DNA of 64,000 bases, from positions 248,001-312,000 of the forward strand of contig CAVWBH010000007.1 of assembly GCA_963753195.1 (NCBI GenBank), read 5' to 3'. This document shows positions 32,733-42,125 of the stretch, piece by piece (positions within the stretch are counted from its first letter, which is position 1; the number at the start of each line of letters is the position of its first letter). This stretch comes from Palsa-504 sp963753195. GTDB taxonomy: Bacteria; Actinomycetota; Actinomycetes; Streptosporangiales; Streptosporangiaceae. Made by a program: the position numbers and the translations under genes. Below the pieces are notes generated by a model, which searched no databases, was not told the origin of the DNA, and saw nothing but the letters and a program-made list of their open reading frames with translations.

Positions 32733-34037
32733 TTACAGGCCCGAGTCCTCCAGCATCTCGGTGACCAGGGCGGCGATCTGGGAGCGCTCGGAGCGGACCA
32801 GGGTGACGTGCGCGAACAGCGGGTGTCCCTTGAGCTTCTCGATCACCGCGATCACCCCGTCATGCCGGCCGACCCGCAGGTTGTCGCGCTGCGCGATGTC
32901 GTGGGTGAGAACCACCCGGGATCCGGAGCCGATCCGGGACAGCACCGTGAGCAGGACGCCCCGCTCCAGGGACTGCGCCTCGTCCACGATGACGAACGCG
33001 TCGTGCAGCGACCGGCCCCTGATGTGCGTGAGCGGGAGGACCTCGAACATGTCCCGGGCGATGACCTCATCGATGACGTCCTGGGTGGTCACGGCGGTCA
33101 GGGTGTCGTAGACGGCCTGGGCCCACGGGCCCATCTTGTCCGCCTCCGACCCGGGCAGGTAGCCGAGGTCCTGGCCGCCGACCGCGTAGAGCGGCCGGAA
33201 CACGATGACCTTGCGGTGCTGCCGCCGCTCCATCACGGCCTCCAGACCCGCGCACAGGGCCAGCGCCGACTTGCCGGTACCGGCCCGGCCGCCGAGCGAG
33301 ACGATGCCGATCTCCGGGTCGAGCAGCAGGTCCAGGGCGACGCGCTGCTCGGCGCTGCGGCCCCGCAGGCCGAACGCCTCCCGGTCGCCGCGCACCAGCT
33401 GCACCGACTTGTCCGGCTTGACCCGGCCGAGCGCGCTGCCGTTGGGCGAGCTCAGGACCAGCCCGGTGTGGCAGGGAAGCTCGCGGGCGGGCGGGCAATC
33501 CAGGGTGCCTGACTCGTACAGCTGCTCGATGTCGCCGGTGCTGATCTCCACTTCGGTCATCCCGGTCCAGCCCGAGTCCACGGGCAGCTCGGCCCGGTAC
33601 TCCTGGGCGGCCAGGCCGACCGAGGCGGCCTTGACCCGCATCGGCAGGTCCTTGCTCACCAGCACGACGTCCTCGCCCTCGGCGGCCAGGCTGCATGCCA
33701 CCGACAGGATGCGAGTATCGCTGTCCCCGAGCCGGAAGCCGGCGGGCAGCACCGACGGGTCGGAGTGGTTGAGCTCCACCCGGATTGTGCCGCCCAGTTC
33801 ACCGACCGGGAGTTCCGCGTCCAGCCGGCCGTGCTCGACGCGCAGGTCGTCGAGGTAGCGCAGGGCCTGGCGGGCGAAGTAGCCCAGTTCGGGGTGATGC
33901 CGCTTGGCTTCCAGCTCGGTGACGACGACGACCGGCAGGACTACCTGGTGCTCATCGAAACGAGCGATAGCAGCCGGGTCGGCGAGCAGGACACTGGTGT
34001 CGAGTACATACGTACGGCGACCTTGGGGATTGACCAC
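32733..34037 (-). CDS. PIN-PhoH family ATPase (PhoH2-type)
   Basis: The protein is 434 aa. The N-terminal PIN nuclease domain begins TYVLDTSVLLADPAAIARF with Asp at ~13; the further acidic residues are VVTELEAKRHH and DSDTRILSVACSL. The C-terminal PhoH ATPase has Walker A SLGGRAGTGKSALALCAG (~260) and Walker B FVIVDEAQSLERG (~355). PhoH2 proteins are reported as RNA helicase/RNases, some in toxin-antitoxin pairs; no small antitoxin ORF is evident upstream. The GTG at 34037 follows AGGGAG; the 236-bp upstream gap holds nothing recognisable. Confidence 0.92.
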   Translation of the reverse strand: MVNPQGRRTYVLDTSVLLADPAAIARFDEHQVVLPVVVVTELEAKRHHPELGYFARQALRYLDDLRVEHGRLDAELPVGELGGTIRVELNHSDPSVLPAGFRLGDSDTRILSVACSLAAEGEDVVLVSKDLPMRVKAASVGLAAQEYRAELPVDSGWTGMTEVEISTGDIEQLYESGTLDCPPARELPCHTGLVLSSPNGSALGRVKPDKSVQLVRGDREAFGLRGRSAEQRVALDLLLDPEIGIVSLGGRAGTGKSALALCAGLEAVMERRQHRKVIVFRPLYAVGGQDLGYLPGSEADKMGPWAQAVYDTLTAVTTQDVIDEVIARDMFEVLPLTHIRGRSLHDAFVIVDEAQSLERGVLLTVLSRIGSGSRVVLTHDIAQRDNLRVGRHDGVIAVIEKLKGHPLFAHVTLVRSERSQIAALVTEMLEDSGL

Positions 34038-34273
34038 GCAGACTCCCTGGACGCCGAGCCGCAGCCCGGCGCCGGACAGGACACAAACGTGTCGGATGGG
34101 CCGGGCCTGGCCCCCGAAGGGCCGCGCCGGCCCTTCCGGTCCCGCCTGCACGCAAAGCGCGAAGCCTGGAGATTCGAGGGCCCTCCCGGCGGACGGCGCC
34201 GTGCCGTCCACTGCTACTGAAGGTACCCGGCATCGTGTTTCGCCAAAAGCACCGCTGGGTTACTAACCCGTTA

Positions 34274-35053
34274 TCAGTGCATGGCCTGCGATAACGCGCC
34301 GAATCTGCGGCTGCGCGCCGCGTAAGACCGCAGCGCCCGCAAGAAGTCCACCTTACGGAAGGCGGGCCAGTAGGCGTCGCAGAAGTAAAACTCCGAGTGG
34401 GTGCTCTGCCAGAGCAGGAAGCCGCCCAGCCGCTGCTCGCCGGAGGTGCGGATGACCAGATCGGGGTCGGGCTGGCCGGCCGTGTACAGGTGCTCGGCGA
34501 TGTGCTCGACGTCGAGCACCTCGGCCAGCTCCTCGATCGTGGTGCCCCTGGTCGCATGGTCCTGCAGCAGCGAGCGCACCGCGTCGGCGATCTCCCGCCG
34601 GCCGCCGTAGCCCACGGCCACATTGACCAGCAGGCCCGGGTTGCCCGCGGTGGCCTCGCCCGCGTCCTTGAGGACCCGGACGGTTTCCCCCGGCAGCAGG
34701 TCGAGCGCGCCCACCGGGTTCACGTGCCACTGCTCGGCCACCAGGCCCTGCACGGTGTCCTCGATGATCTTCAGCAGCGGCACGAGCTCGCTGGCGGGCC
34801 GGGCCAGGTTGTCCGTGGACAGCAGCCACAGCGTCACCACCTCGACCCCGCTCTCGCGGCACCAGTCGAGCAGCTCGAATATCTTGTCCGCGCCCTTGCG
34901 GTGGCCGTTGGCGACGTCGCGGAAACCGGCCGACCTGGCCCACCGCCGGTTCCCGTCGCACATAACCCCTACGTGGCGCGGGATCGCCTCGGGCGACAGG
35001 GAATCCTGGAGCCTGCGCTCGTACATCCGGTAGGCCAGATCACGAACTCCCAT
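34274..35053 (-). CDS. Z-type isoprenyl diphosphate synthase (short-chain UppS family)
   Basis: The protein is 259 aa. P-loop-like HVGVMCDGNRRWARSAG holds the catalytic Asp; RKGADKIFELLDWC, LWLLSTDNLARP and the C-terminal RTSGEQRLGGFLLWQS with EFYFCDAYWPAF complete the five conserved regions. In mycobacteria a related enzyme makes Z,E-farnesyl diphosphate for decaprenyl-phosphate synthesis. The R-x-Ser-Gly-Glu-Gln-Arg-Leu motif binds IPP. It acts at the membrane in cell-wall lipid-carrier synthesis. Confidence 0.92.
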   Translation of the reverse strand: MGVRDLAYRMYERRLQDSLSPEAIPRHVGVMCDGNRRWARSAGFRDVANGHRKGADKIFELLDWCRESGVEVVTLWLLSTDNLARPASELVPLLKIIEDTVQGLVAEQWHVNPVGALDLLPGETVRVLKDAGEATAGNPGLLVNVAVGYGGRREIADAVRSLLQDHATRGTTIEELAEVLDVEHIAEHLYTAGQPDPDLVIRTSGEQRLGGFLLWQSTHSEFYFCDAYWPAFRKVDFLRALRSYAARSRRFGALSQAMH

Positions 35054-35095
35054 GCTGCGGCCTTCCTCGTCACCGTGATGATCCCAAGGTAAGAG

Positions 35096-35263
35096 CTATC
35101 CCCGATAATGCAACGCGCCAGCCGCCGAGCCGGGTTCCCGCCGCGGAATTGCGGCGCGGATCCGATGCGGACACCGGCCATATGGCGTCCGCCGGGAAGG
35201 CGCACCGGTAGCGTCGGGCGTCCCGGCCAGGCCGCGTTGCAAGCCGCTCACCTGGGACGTCAT
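35096..35263 (-). CDS. Possible small Arg/Pro-rich protein (55 aa)
   Basis: A frame starts at 35263 behind GGAAGGAGCGGCTC, a good ribosome site. The peptide starts MTSQVSGLQRGLAG and is otherwise Arg/Pro/Ala-rich, with no recognised domain. It sits in the 408-bp gap between the prenyl synthase and the next gene. Apart from the ribosome site there is no support; the rest of this gap shows nothing I recognise. Confidence 0.22.
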   Translation of the reverse strand: MTSQVSGLQRGLAGTPDATGAPSRRTPYGRCPHRIRAAIPRREPGSAAGALHYRG

Positions 35264-35461
35264 GAGCCGCTCCTTCCCCCGTCCGGCGCTGGCCACCCGG
35301 CGGCAGGCCGGGGGCGGACACCTTGCGGACGCGTGCGCCGAGGCCGACGCGATTTTGCCGAGTCTACCCGGATTCGGCGCTTTAATTAGCCGTGATCCGT
35401 TCGGCCGGTCGATTCGGGCCTTTCGTTAATTCGCGGCAGATTGGCCAGTTATCGGATTGGT

Positions 35462-36150
35462 TCAGGTGCCGCCCGGGCCCTGGTCCCGTACCTCCTCGAC
35501 GTACCGCAGCGCCGTGCGCAGGCGGGCCAGCCAGGGATCCGCGTTCTCCCCGGTCAGCCGGACGCACCAGGCCAGGGCGTCGCTGCGGCTGCGGGCCACG
35601 CCCGCGTCCACCAGCGTGTCGAGCACCCGGCGCTCGGACTGCCGCAGCCTGGTCATGACCGGAACCGACAGCGTGGTGAACATCTCGGTGACGTGGCCGC
35701 AGCTGACCCCCCAGGAGACCTTGCGGCGGAAGGCGAGCTCCGCCTCGCGCGCCACCTCGATCCGCCGGCCTCTGGTCTCCTCGCGGAAGCTGCGGATCCG
35801 GGCGGCCGCCGCGGCGGCTCGTTCGGCCTCGGTGTCCCCGGCCGGGTCGGCCAGCGTCCCGACCACGGTGATCTCCTCGCGGTCGACCTGGACGTCCGGG
35901 GCGCCGACGAACCATCCAGCCGGGACCCGGTCGCAGAACCAGGCCCGCACCTTCGCCGCGGCGCCGGCGCCGCGGTCGGCCGTCGCGTCGTTGCCGCCGC
36001 TGCTGCCGCGGTCACTGCCGCGCTGCTGCCGCGGTCATTGTCGCCGCTGCTGCCGCGGTCATTGTCGCCGCTGCTGCCGGTGTCGCTGCCGGTGTCGCTG
36101 TGCGGGCCGGACGCATCCGCCGCTCCGGGATCTCCCCGCCGCGTACTCAT
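35462..36150 (-). CDS. Conserved actinobacterial protein of unknown function, single-base deletion in N-terminal repeats
   Basis: The C-terminal 160 residues are clearly coding: RAWFCDRVPAGWFVGAPDVQ, EITVVGTLADP, RRKVSWGVSCGHVTEMFTTL, PVMTRLRQSERRVLDTLVDA, SRSDALAWCVRLTGEN. The upstream frame shifts. From the ATG at 36150 one reads a Ser/Gly/Asp repeat (GSSGDNDR units), and after a missing base near 36020 the repeat continues as SDRGSSGGND directly into the conserved domain. The length 689 is 2 mod 3, consistent with one lost base. I recognise no named domain; the last ~50 residues look like a helical regulator-type segment. Confidence 0.6.
36001..36098 (-). repeat. 24-bp tandem repeat encoding GSSGDNDR units
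   Basis: On the minus strand the unit GCGGCAGCAGCGGCGACAAT + GACC occurs twice in full, followed by a 23-bp unit (one base short) and a variant. A shorter GACACCGGCAGC repeat precedes them. The 23-bp unit is where the reading frame breaks. Confidence 0.75.
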
Positions 36151-36208
36151 GTAATGAGGATTACGCCCGCGCCGCCTCCGGCGTCAATCCGGCCCGCCGG
36201 CCGGGCGG

Positions 36209-37525
36209 TCAGGCCACGCCGCCGGCCGCCGCGGCGGCCAGGCCCGGGTCCACCTGGACGGCGCCGGCGAACTGGGAGCCGAAGCTGACCGGCACGACCT
36301 CGACGCGCAGGCCCGGCTGGGGCGCCTGGATCATCCAGCCCTGGCCGAGGTAGATGGCCACATGCGAGATGTAGGAGGGAGCAGTGGGGTCGGTGTGATA
36401 AAAGAGCAGGTCGCCGGGCTCCAGCTGGCTGACCGGGACGGCCGGCCCGGTCCGGGCCTGGTCCGCGGCGACCCGTGGCATGGTCACGCCGGCCTGGGCG
36501 AACGACCACTGGACCAGGCCCGAGCAGTCAAAGGAGCCAGGCCCGGCGGCGCCCCAGACATACGGCAGGCCCTGCCGGCTCTCCGCGGCCCGCAGCGCGG
36601 CGGTGAGCTGGGCCGCGGACATGGCCCCGGCGCCGGCCGGACCCGACACGGTGACCCCGGCCTGGGACGGCGCGGCCAGCGTCACCAGCGGCTCGACGGA
36701 CGCGCCCCGCGGCAGGATGGCCTTGATCTGGGCGGCCAGGGCCGTCACGCTGGCCGGCGACGCGCTGAGGACCATGGCGTTGGCGGCCGGCACGCCGAGC
36801 GACCGGGCCACCGAGTCCGAGACCACGGCGTCGACCCCGCCGATCCCCACCGTGCCGAACGCGACCACCGGCAGCCGTTCGGCCTGCCGGCCGGTTACCG
36901 TGACCGAGCCGCCCAGGGCCAGCTTGTCCAGGGTGCCCATGGTGTAGGACACGGCGACGCCGCCGCCGGCCACGCCCTGCCAGAGCTGGTTGGAGGCCGC
37001 CGTGGGCCCGGACGCGTACGCGCGGAACGTCGACGGATCCACCCCGAGCACGGCTTCGGTCGTGCCGTTGATCAGGACCTTGGCCGCCTCGATCGGATCG
37101 GCGCTGGTGACCCCGGGCTGCCGGGACACGGCCGTGCGGACGTGCCTGGACAGCGAGAACGGCGCCACGACCAGCAGGTCGGCCTGCCGCAGCCCGTGCA
37201 GCGGCGCGACCTTCGGCGGCGGGGCGGGCGAGGCTGACCGGGGGCTCGCCGCGGGGGCGGCGGGCACGGCCTGGTCCGCATCGGCGCTCGCGCCGAGCAG
37301 CGGCACCACCGGGCTGGCGCTGCCGGTCGAGCCGGCACTAGCCGCCGAGCCGGTGCTGGCCGCCGAGCCGACGTTGGCCGCGGGGGCCGGGCCGGCGCTG
37401 GCCGCCGCCGGGTGCGGGGCGCTGGCCCCGGCCAGCACAAGGCCGACCGCGGTACCAGTCACCACGAGCAAGCCGACTCCGATGAGAATCAGGAGCCGCC
37501 GCGCCACGCCGGTCGTCGGGAGCAT
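36209..37525 (-). CDS. Exported NlpC/P60 peptidase with FtsX/MacB-like extracellular domain
   Basis: The protein is 438 aa. A signal anchor (LLILIGVGLLVVTGTAVGLV, ~10-32) is followed by an Ala/Ser-rich linker to ~90. Residues ~95-290 read PSTFRAYASGPTAASNQLWQ, GSVTVTGRQAERLPVVAFGT, VVSDSVARSLGVPAANAMVL, a pattern seen in the extracellular domains of FtsX/MacB-type permeases. The NlpC/P60 domain (~310-435) has the catalytic Cys in FDCSGLVQWSFAQAGV and His in YISHVAIYLGQGWMI. Such peptidases cut cell-wall stem peptides. It begins 6 bp after the corrected stop of the DUF255 gene, in the same minus-strand operon. Confidence 0.82.
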   Translation of the reverse strand: MLPTTGVARRLLILIGVGLLVVTGTAVGLVLAGASAPHPAAASAGPAPAANVGSAASTGSAASAGSTGSASPVVPLLGASADADQAVPAAPAASPRSASPAPPPKVAPLHGLRQADLLVVAPFSLSRHVRTAVSRQPGVTSADPIEAAKVLINGTTEAVLGVDPSTFRAYASGPTAASNQLWQGVAGGGVAVSYTMGTLDKLALGGSVTVTGRQAERLPVVAFGTVGIGGVDAVVSDSVARSLGVPAANAMVLSASPASVTALAAQIKAILPRGASVEPLVTLAAPSQAGVTVSGPAGAGAMSAAQLTAALRAAESRQGLPYVWGAAGPGSFDCSGLVQWSFAQAGVTMPRVAADQARTGPAVPVSQLEPGDLLFYHTDPTAPSYISHVAIYLGQGWMIQAPQPGLRVEVVPVSFGSQFAGAVQVDPGLAAAAAGGVA

Positions 37526-37531
37526 CGGTAT

Positions 37532-39579
37532 CTACGATACCGGGGAGGGTGCGGCGAGCGCCGCCCTGAGCTCCTCCGGGGTGGTGACCGGCGCCCGGCA
37601 GGTGAACTCGCGGCAGACGTACGCGGCCGGAGCGCCGTCGACCGGCCTGCGGCCGGCCAGCAGCGGCACGGTCTCGTCGGCGCCGTCACCGTCGTTGTCG
37701 TCGGCGCGTCGCCGAGGGCCAGGACGGCGCCGGGCGGGGCGGCGTGCAACGCGGTGCGGTGCAGTACGCGGGTCCGTTCGTCATCGTCGGGACCGATGAT
37801 CGCGATCTCGGTCGGGCCGGCCAGGACGGCCTCGGCCACCGCCAGGCCCGCGCCGCCCGCGCGCGGATACCGGCCCGCGATGGCGGGCAGCACGCCCAGG
37901 GCGGCCACGGCGGCCTCGCGATGCCGGGCGGAGCCGGTCAGCGCGGCGTAGCTGAGCAGCGCCCCGGACATGGCGAACGTGCCGGACGGCGTGGCGTTGT
38001 CGGCCGCGTCGGCCGGGCGGAAGATCAGCGCTTCGCCGTCCGCCGCCGTGTCGTAGAAACCGCCCTGCCCGTCCCCGAAGGCCGCCAGCGCGGTGTCGAG
38101 CAGCTGGCCGGCCAGGGTCAGCCAGCGCGCTTCCCCGGTTATCCCGGACAAGGTGAGCAGGCCGTCGGCGACGCAGGCGTAGTCCTCCAGCACGCCCGCG
38201 GTGTCCCCGGGAGAACCGTGGCGTGAGGTACGGACCAGCCTGCCGTTCCCGTAGTGCACCTCGGCTAGCACCGTGGCGGCCGCGCGCGCGGCGTCGATGA
38301 AGCCCGGCCGGCCGAGCAGCAGCCCGCACTCGGCCAGGGCCGAGATGGCCAGGCCGTTCCACGCGGCGACGACCTTGTCGTCCCGGCCCGGCGGGATCCG
38401 GCGGCGGCGCGCGGCCAGCAGCGCCTGCCGGACGCGGTCCAGGCGGCCGGCGTCGGCGTCGGCGGGCTCGGCGCGCCGCTGCAGGACCGAGGCGCCGCGC
38501 TCGAAGGTGCCGGCCCGGGTGACGCCGAAGACCGCCGCGGCGAACTCGCCGTCCTGCGGTCCGAGGACCGCGTCCAGCTCGGCGGGGCGCCAGACGTAGT
38601 ACTTCCCCTCTTCACCCTCACTGTCGGCGTCCAGCGAGGCGGCGAGCCCGCCGCCGGGCGTGCTCAGCTCGTCCACCAGCCACGCGCAGGTCTCCTCGGC
38701 CACCCGGCGGCCCAGCTCGGATCCGGTGACGCGCCACAGGTTCAGGTAGACCCGGGCCAGCAGCGCATTGTCATACAGCATCTTCTCGAAGTGCGGTATG
38801 ACCCAGGCCGAGTCCGTCGAGTACCGGGCGAAACCGCCGGCGAGCTGGTCGTACAGGCCGCCGCGGGCCATGGCCTCGCAGGTCCCCTCGGCCATGGCCA
38901 GCGCGGCCGGCGACCCGGTACGCCGGTAGTGGCGCAGCAGGAACTCCGCCACCATGGACGGCGGGAACTTCGGCGCCCCGCCGAACCCGCCTTCGGCCGC
39001 GTCGTAGTCCTGTTCCAGGGCGCGCGCCGATGCGCCGGTGACCTCCTGAAACGGCGCGCTACCCGGCCCGGCGCCGCGCAGCGCCCGGGTCACCTCGGCG
39101 GCGTTGCCGGCCAGGGCGGCCGCGACCTGCCGGGCCTGCCCGGTCACGCCGTCGCGCTGGGTGCGCCAGGCCTGCGCGACGTTCACGATCAGCTGGCGGA
39201 AGGTGTCCCGGGGGAAGTAGGTGCCGCAGAAGAACGGCTCCTGGTCCGGGGTCATGAACACGGTCATCGGCCAGCCGCCCTGGCCGGTCATGGCCTGGGT
39301 CGCGGTCATGTAGACCGAGTCGACGTCGGGCCGCTCCTCCCGGTCCACCTTGATCGCGACCACGTGCTCGTTGAGCAGCGCCGCGGTCTGCGGGTCCTCG
39401 AAGGACTCGTGGGCCATCACGTGGCACCAGTGGCACGCGGCGTAGCCGACCGACAGCATGACCGGCACGTCACGCCGGGCGGCTTCGGCGAACGCCTGGT
39501 CGCACCAGGGCCACCAGTCCACCGGGTTGTCCGCGTGCTGGAGCAGGTAGGGGCTGGTCGAATCCTTCAGCCGGTTCAT
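37532..39579 (-). CDS. DUF255 thioredoxin-domain protein (YyaL/SSP411 family), C-terminal frameshift
   Basis: About 682 aa. The N-terminal thioredoxin-like domain has the CxxC-type GYAACHWCHVMAHESFED; the rest is a six-hairpin glycosidase-like barrel (GGFGGAPKFPPSMVAEFLLR, GGFARYSTDSAWVIPHFEKM, GKYYVWRPAELDAVL). The frame breaks near 37705 in GGCGACGCGCCGACGAC: one missing base. In the next frame the family's normal ending follows (ETVPLLAGRRPVDGAPAAYV, then CREFTCRAPVTTPEELRAAL) to a TAG at 37532. The uncorrected frame runs on to 37489, into the next gene. The enzymatic role of the family is unsettled. Confidence 0.85.
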
Positions 39580-39588
39580 GTCTCCACG

Positions 39589-40389
39589 CTACGCGGGCCG
39601 CGCCGGCCGCGGGCCGCGCCGGCCCTGGACCGCGGCATAGCTCCGGCCGGCCAGGAAGAAGAAGGCGCCCATGGTGCCGACCAGGAAGCCGAGCGGCCAG
39701 TCGGTCTGGTAGGAAACCACGATCCCGGTCCAGACCGTGACCAGCGCGATGACGACGGCCAGGCTCATGGCCGCCACCGGCCGGGCGGTCACGTAGCGGG
39801 CCGCCGCGGCGGGGCCGATCATCAGGCTGAACATCAGCAGGGCCCCCACCACCGGCACGGTCATGCTGGTGGCCAGGGCCATGACGAGCAGGAAGCCGAG
39901 CTCCATCCGGCGGGCGGACACGCCGCGCGCTTCGGCCACTTCGGGCAGCGCCGAGGACAGCAGCAGCGGCCGGAACATGACGATGATGGCCGCGATCGAC
40001 ACCCCGCCGAGCACGAGGATGGGCACGACTTCCGCGCTGCTGACGCCGAACACCTCGCCGAACAGCAGCGAGTACGCCTCCTGCGCGTACTCGGTGCTCC
40101 AGCTCACGAACAGCGCGCCGATGGCCAGCATCATGACCAGGATCAGCGCCGTGGCCACGTCGCTGCGGGCCCGGCGGCTCAGCCCGGCGATGCCGAGGGC
40201 GCCCGCCACCGAGAACACGGCCAGGCCGGCCAGCGGGTCGAAGCCGAGCAGGGTGGCCCCGGCGGCCCCGGCGAAGGCCCCGTTGGGGATGGCGTGGGCC
40301 GCGAACGTCGACCCGCGCAGCACGGCGAAGAAGCCCATCACCCCGGCGATGACCGCGACCACCGACCCGGCGATCCAGGTGTTCAGCAT
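39589..40389 (-). CDS. Metal (zinc/manganese-type) ABC transporter permease 2
   Basis: The protein is 266 aa with 8-9 helices of the ABC-3 family: SVVAVIAGVMGFFAVLRGST, FAAHAIPNGAFAGAAGATLL, LLFGEVFGVSSAEVVPILVL, PVVGALLMFSLMIGPAAAAR. The last is the conserved EAA-like coupling region. The start ATG overlaps the preceding permease stop (TGATG at 40387-40391), so the two are translationally coupled and probably form a heterodimeric channel. Confidence 0.88.
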   Translation of the reverse strand: MLNTWIAGSVVAVIAGVMGFFAVLRGSTFAAHAIPNGAFAGAAGATLLGFDPLAGLAVFSVAGALGIAGLSRRARSDVATALILVMMLAIGALFVSWSTEYAQEAYSLLFGEVFGVSSAEVVPILVLGGVSIAAIIVMFRPLLLSSALPEVAEARGVSARRMELGFLLVMALATSMTVPVVGALLMFSLMIGPAAAARYVTARPVAAMSLAVVIALVTVWTGIVVSYQTDWPLGFLVGTMGAFFFLAGRSYAAVQGRRGPRPARPA

Positions 40390-41297
40390 CAGGCCGGTGA
40401 ACACGCGTGCTCCGGGTCTGCGGCTTCCGCGGCTTCCGCCGCCGGGTCGCGGCGGGGCCCGCGGCGCAGGTAGGTGAGCAGGTAGCCGCCGACGACCAGG
40501 GTGACCACGAAGAAGCTGACCGGCCAGCCGCGCCCGGCCGGCGGCCAGTAGAAGCTGTCGTAGGCCGCCGCGATGCCGATCCAGACGGATCCCACCCCGA
40601 AGCAGGCCGCGGCGATCATGGCCCGCAGGGGTCCCTTGGCCACGCGCAGCGCGGCCGCGGCCGGCCCGACGAGCAGCGCGGTGCTCAGCACCGCGCCGAT
40701 GATCACGGCGGCCAGCGCGACCGTCACGGCCAGCGAGATGAGGAACGCCGCGCCGACCAGGCGGACCGGCACGCCGCGGGACGCCGCGAGGTCCGGGCCC
40801 AGCGAGGTCAGCAGCAGCACCCGGGCCAGGACCGCCACCGTGGCCAGCGTCAGCACCGCGGACACGATCAGGGCGGGGACGGTGGCGGAGGTGAGGACGA
40901 AAATGGAGCCGAACAAGATGGTGAACGACGCGCCGGTGGTGGAGCTGGACTGCGTGCCGAGGTACAGGAAGAGCGCGGCCAGCCCGAGGGCGGCGCCGAG
41001 CACCACGCCGGTGGCCACGTCCCGGCCGCGGCGGCGCTGGACGCCGATCATCTCCATGAAGGCGGCCGCCCCCGCGCCGAAGGCCAGGTAGCCCCAGAAC
41101 TGGTTGATGCCGATCAGGAACGCGCCTGAGCCTCCGGTGGTGGCGATGTCGGCCAGCGAGTGGCCGGCGAACGACTGCCCGCGCATGACCGTGAAGACGC
41201 CGACGACGGCCGAGGTGACGGCGACGACGGCCCCGACGGCCAGCGCCACGCGCACGGGCCCGCTGGCGAAGAACCCAGGCTCGAAGATGTACCGCAT
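40389..41297 (-). CDS. Metal (zinc/manganese-type) ABC transporter permease 1
   Basis: The protein is 302 aa with ~9 hydrophobic helices. ABC-3 family features are VVGVFTVMRGQSFAGHSLAD, ILFGSIFVLTSATVPALIVS and VIIGAVLSTALLVGPAAAAL. The C-terminal tail is cytosolic and acidic. It lies 5 bp after the ATPase gene. Streptomyces-type zinc operons often use one permease; here there are two. Confidence 0.88.
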   Translation of the reverse strand: MRYIFEPGFFASGPVRVALAVGAVVAVTSAVVGVFTVMRGQSFAGHSLADIATTGGSGAFLIGINQFWGYLAFGAGAAAFMEMIGVQRRRGRDVATGVVLGAALGLAALFLYLGTQSSSTTGASFTILFGSIFVLTSATVPALIVSAVLTLATVAVLARVLLLTSLGPDLAASRGVPVRLVGAAFLISLAVTVALAAVIIGAVLSTALLVGPAAAALRVAKGPLRAMIAAACFGVGSVWIGIAAAYDSFYWPPAGRGWPVSFFVVTLVVGGYLLTYLRRGPRRDPAAEAAEAADPEHACSPA

Positions 41298-41302
41298 CCC
41301 GG

Positions 41303-42106
41303 TTACCCCGCGACGTCCAGATCTTCGGCGGCGTCCGCGCCTTCCGGGGCGGCCACCACCAGGATCCGGCCATGGACCCGGATCACGTCGACGTGCTGGC
41401 CGTACAGGCGGGACAGGACCTCGGGCTGGACCACCTCATCGGTGTCGCCCACCGCGACCCGGCCCCCGGCCACGTAGATGATCCGGTCCATGACCGGCAT
41501 CAGCGGGTTCATATCGTGCGCCGAGAGCAGCACCGCGACGCCCTCGGCCCGGGCCAGCCGCGCGAGCACCGACACAACGCCCTGCTCGCTGGAGATGTCC
41601 AGGTTGGCCAGCGGCTCGTCGAGCAGCAGCAGTCTCGGCTGGCTGATCAGGGCGTGCGCGATCATGACCCGCTGCTGCTCACCGCCGGACAGCTCGCCGA
41701 CCCTGGCGTTCGCGTACCGCTGCGCGCCGACGGCGGTCAGCATGTCGGCGACCAGCTCGCGCCGGGCCCGGGACGGCAGCCGGATGCCCATCTTGTGCCC
41801 GTCCAGCCCGAGGGTCACCACGTCCCGGACCCGCAGCGGCATGTCCGGCTCGATGGCCAGCTTCTGCGGTACGTACCCGATGCGGGCCTCCCGCGCGGCC
41901 CGCGGCCGGCCGTCGATGAGGACCGAGCCGCTGGTGACCGGCTGCAGGCCGAGGATGACCCGGAGCAGGGTGGTCTTGCCCGCGCCGTTCGGCCCGATAA
42001 GGCCGGTGAACTGGCCGGGGCGGATGTGCAGCGACACATCCCGGAGGATCTCCCGGCCGCCGAGCCGGACGCTGACCCCGTCCAGCCGGAGCAGGTCTTC
42101 GGTCAC
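41303..42106 (-). CDS. znuC: Metal ABC transporter ATP-binding protein
   Basis: The protein is 267 aa. Walker A is LIGPNGAGKTTLLRVILGL (~37), the Q-loop YVPQK, the signature LSGGEQQRVMIAHAL (~145), Walker B PRLLLLDEPLANLD (~165) and the H-loop His in VLLSAHDMNPL. It has a ~40-residue C-terminal extension ending in acidic residues. It powers uptake by the two permeases; zinc as substrate is inferred from the Zur box and the Zur gene at the operon head. Confidence 0.9.
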   Translation of the reverse strand: MTEDLLRLDGVSVRLGGREILRDVSLHIRPGQFTGLIGPNGAGKTTLLRVILGLQPVTSGSVLIDGRPRAAREARIGYVPQKLAIEPDMPLRVRDVVTLGLDGHKMGIRLPSRARRELVADMLTAVGAQRYANARVGELSGGEQQRVMIAHALISQPRLLLLDEPLANLDISSEQGVVSVLARLARAEGVAVLLSAHDMNPLMPVMDRIIYVAGGRVAVGDTDEVVQPEVLSRLYGQHVDVIRVHGRILVVAAPEGADAAEDLDVAG

Positions 42107-42125
42107 GGCAGGTGCTCCTCTTCGG

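Noticed and set aside
29948..32764. A 938-codon plus-strand open frame
   Set aside because: It is antisense to well-supported aminotransferase and GT2 genes, has no domain, and is composed of His/Asp/Gln/Arg-rich residues typical of reverse-strand reading of high-GC genes.
39589..41373. A 594-codon minus-strand frame appearing to fuse two permeases
   Set aside because: Its first half is out-of-frame reading of permease 1; permease 2 starts at 40389 with a TGATG overlap.
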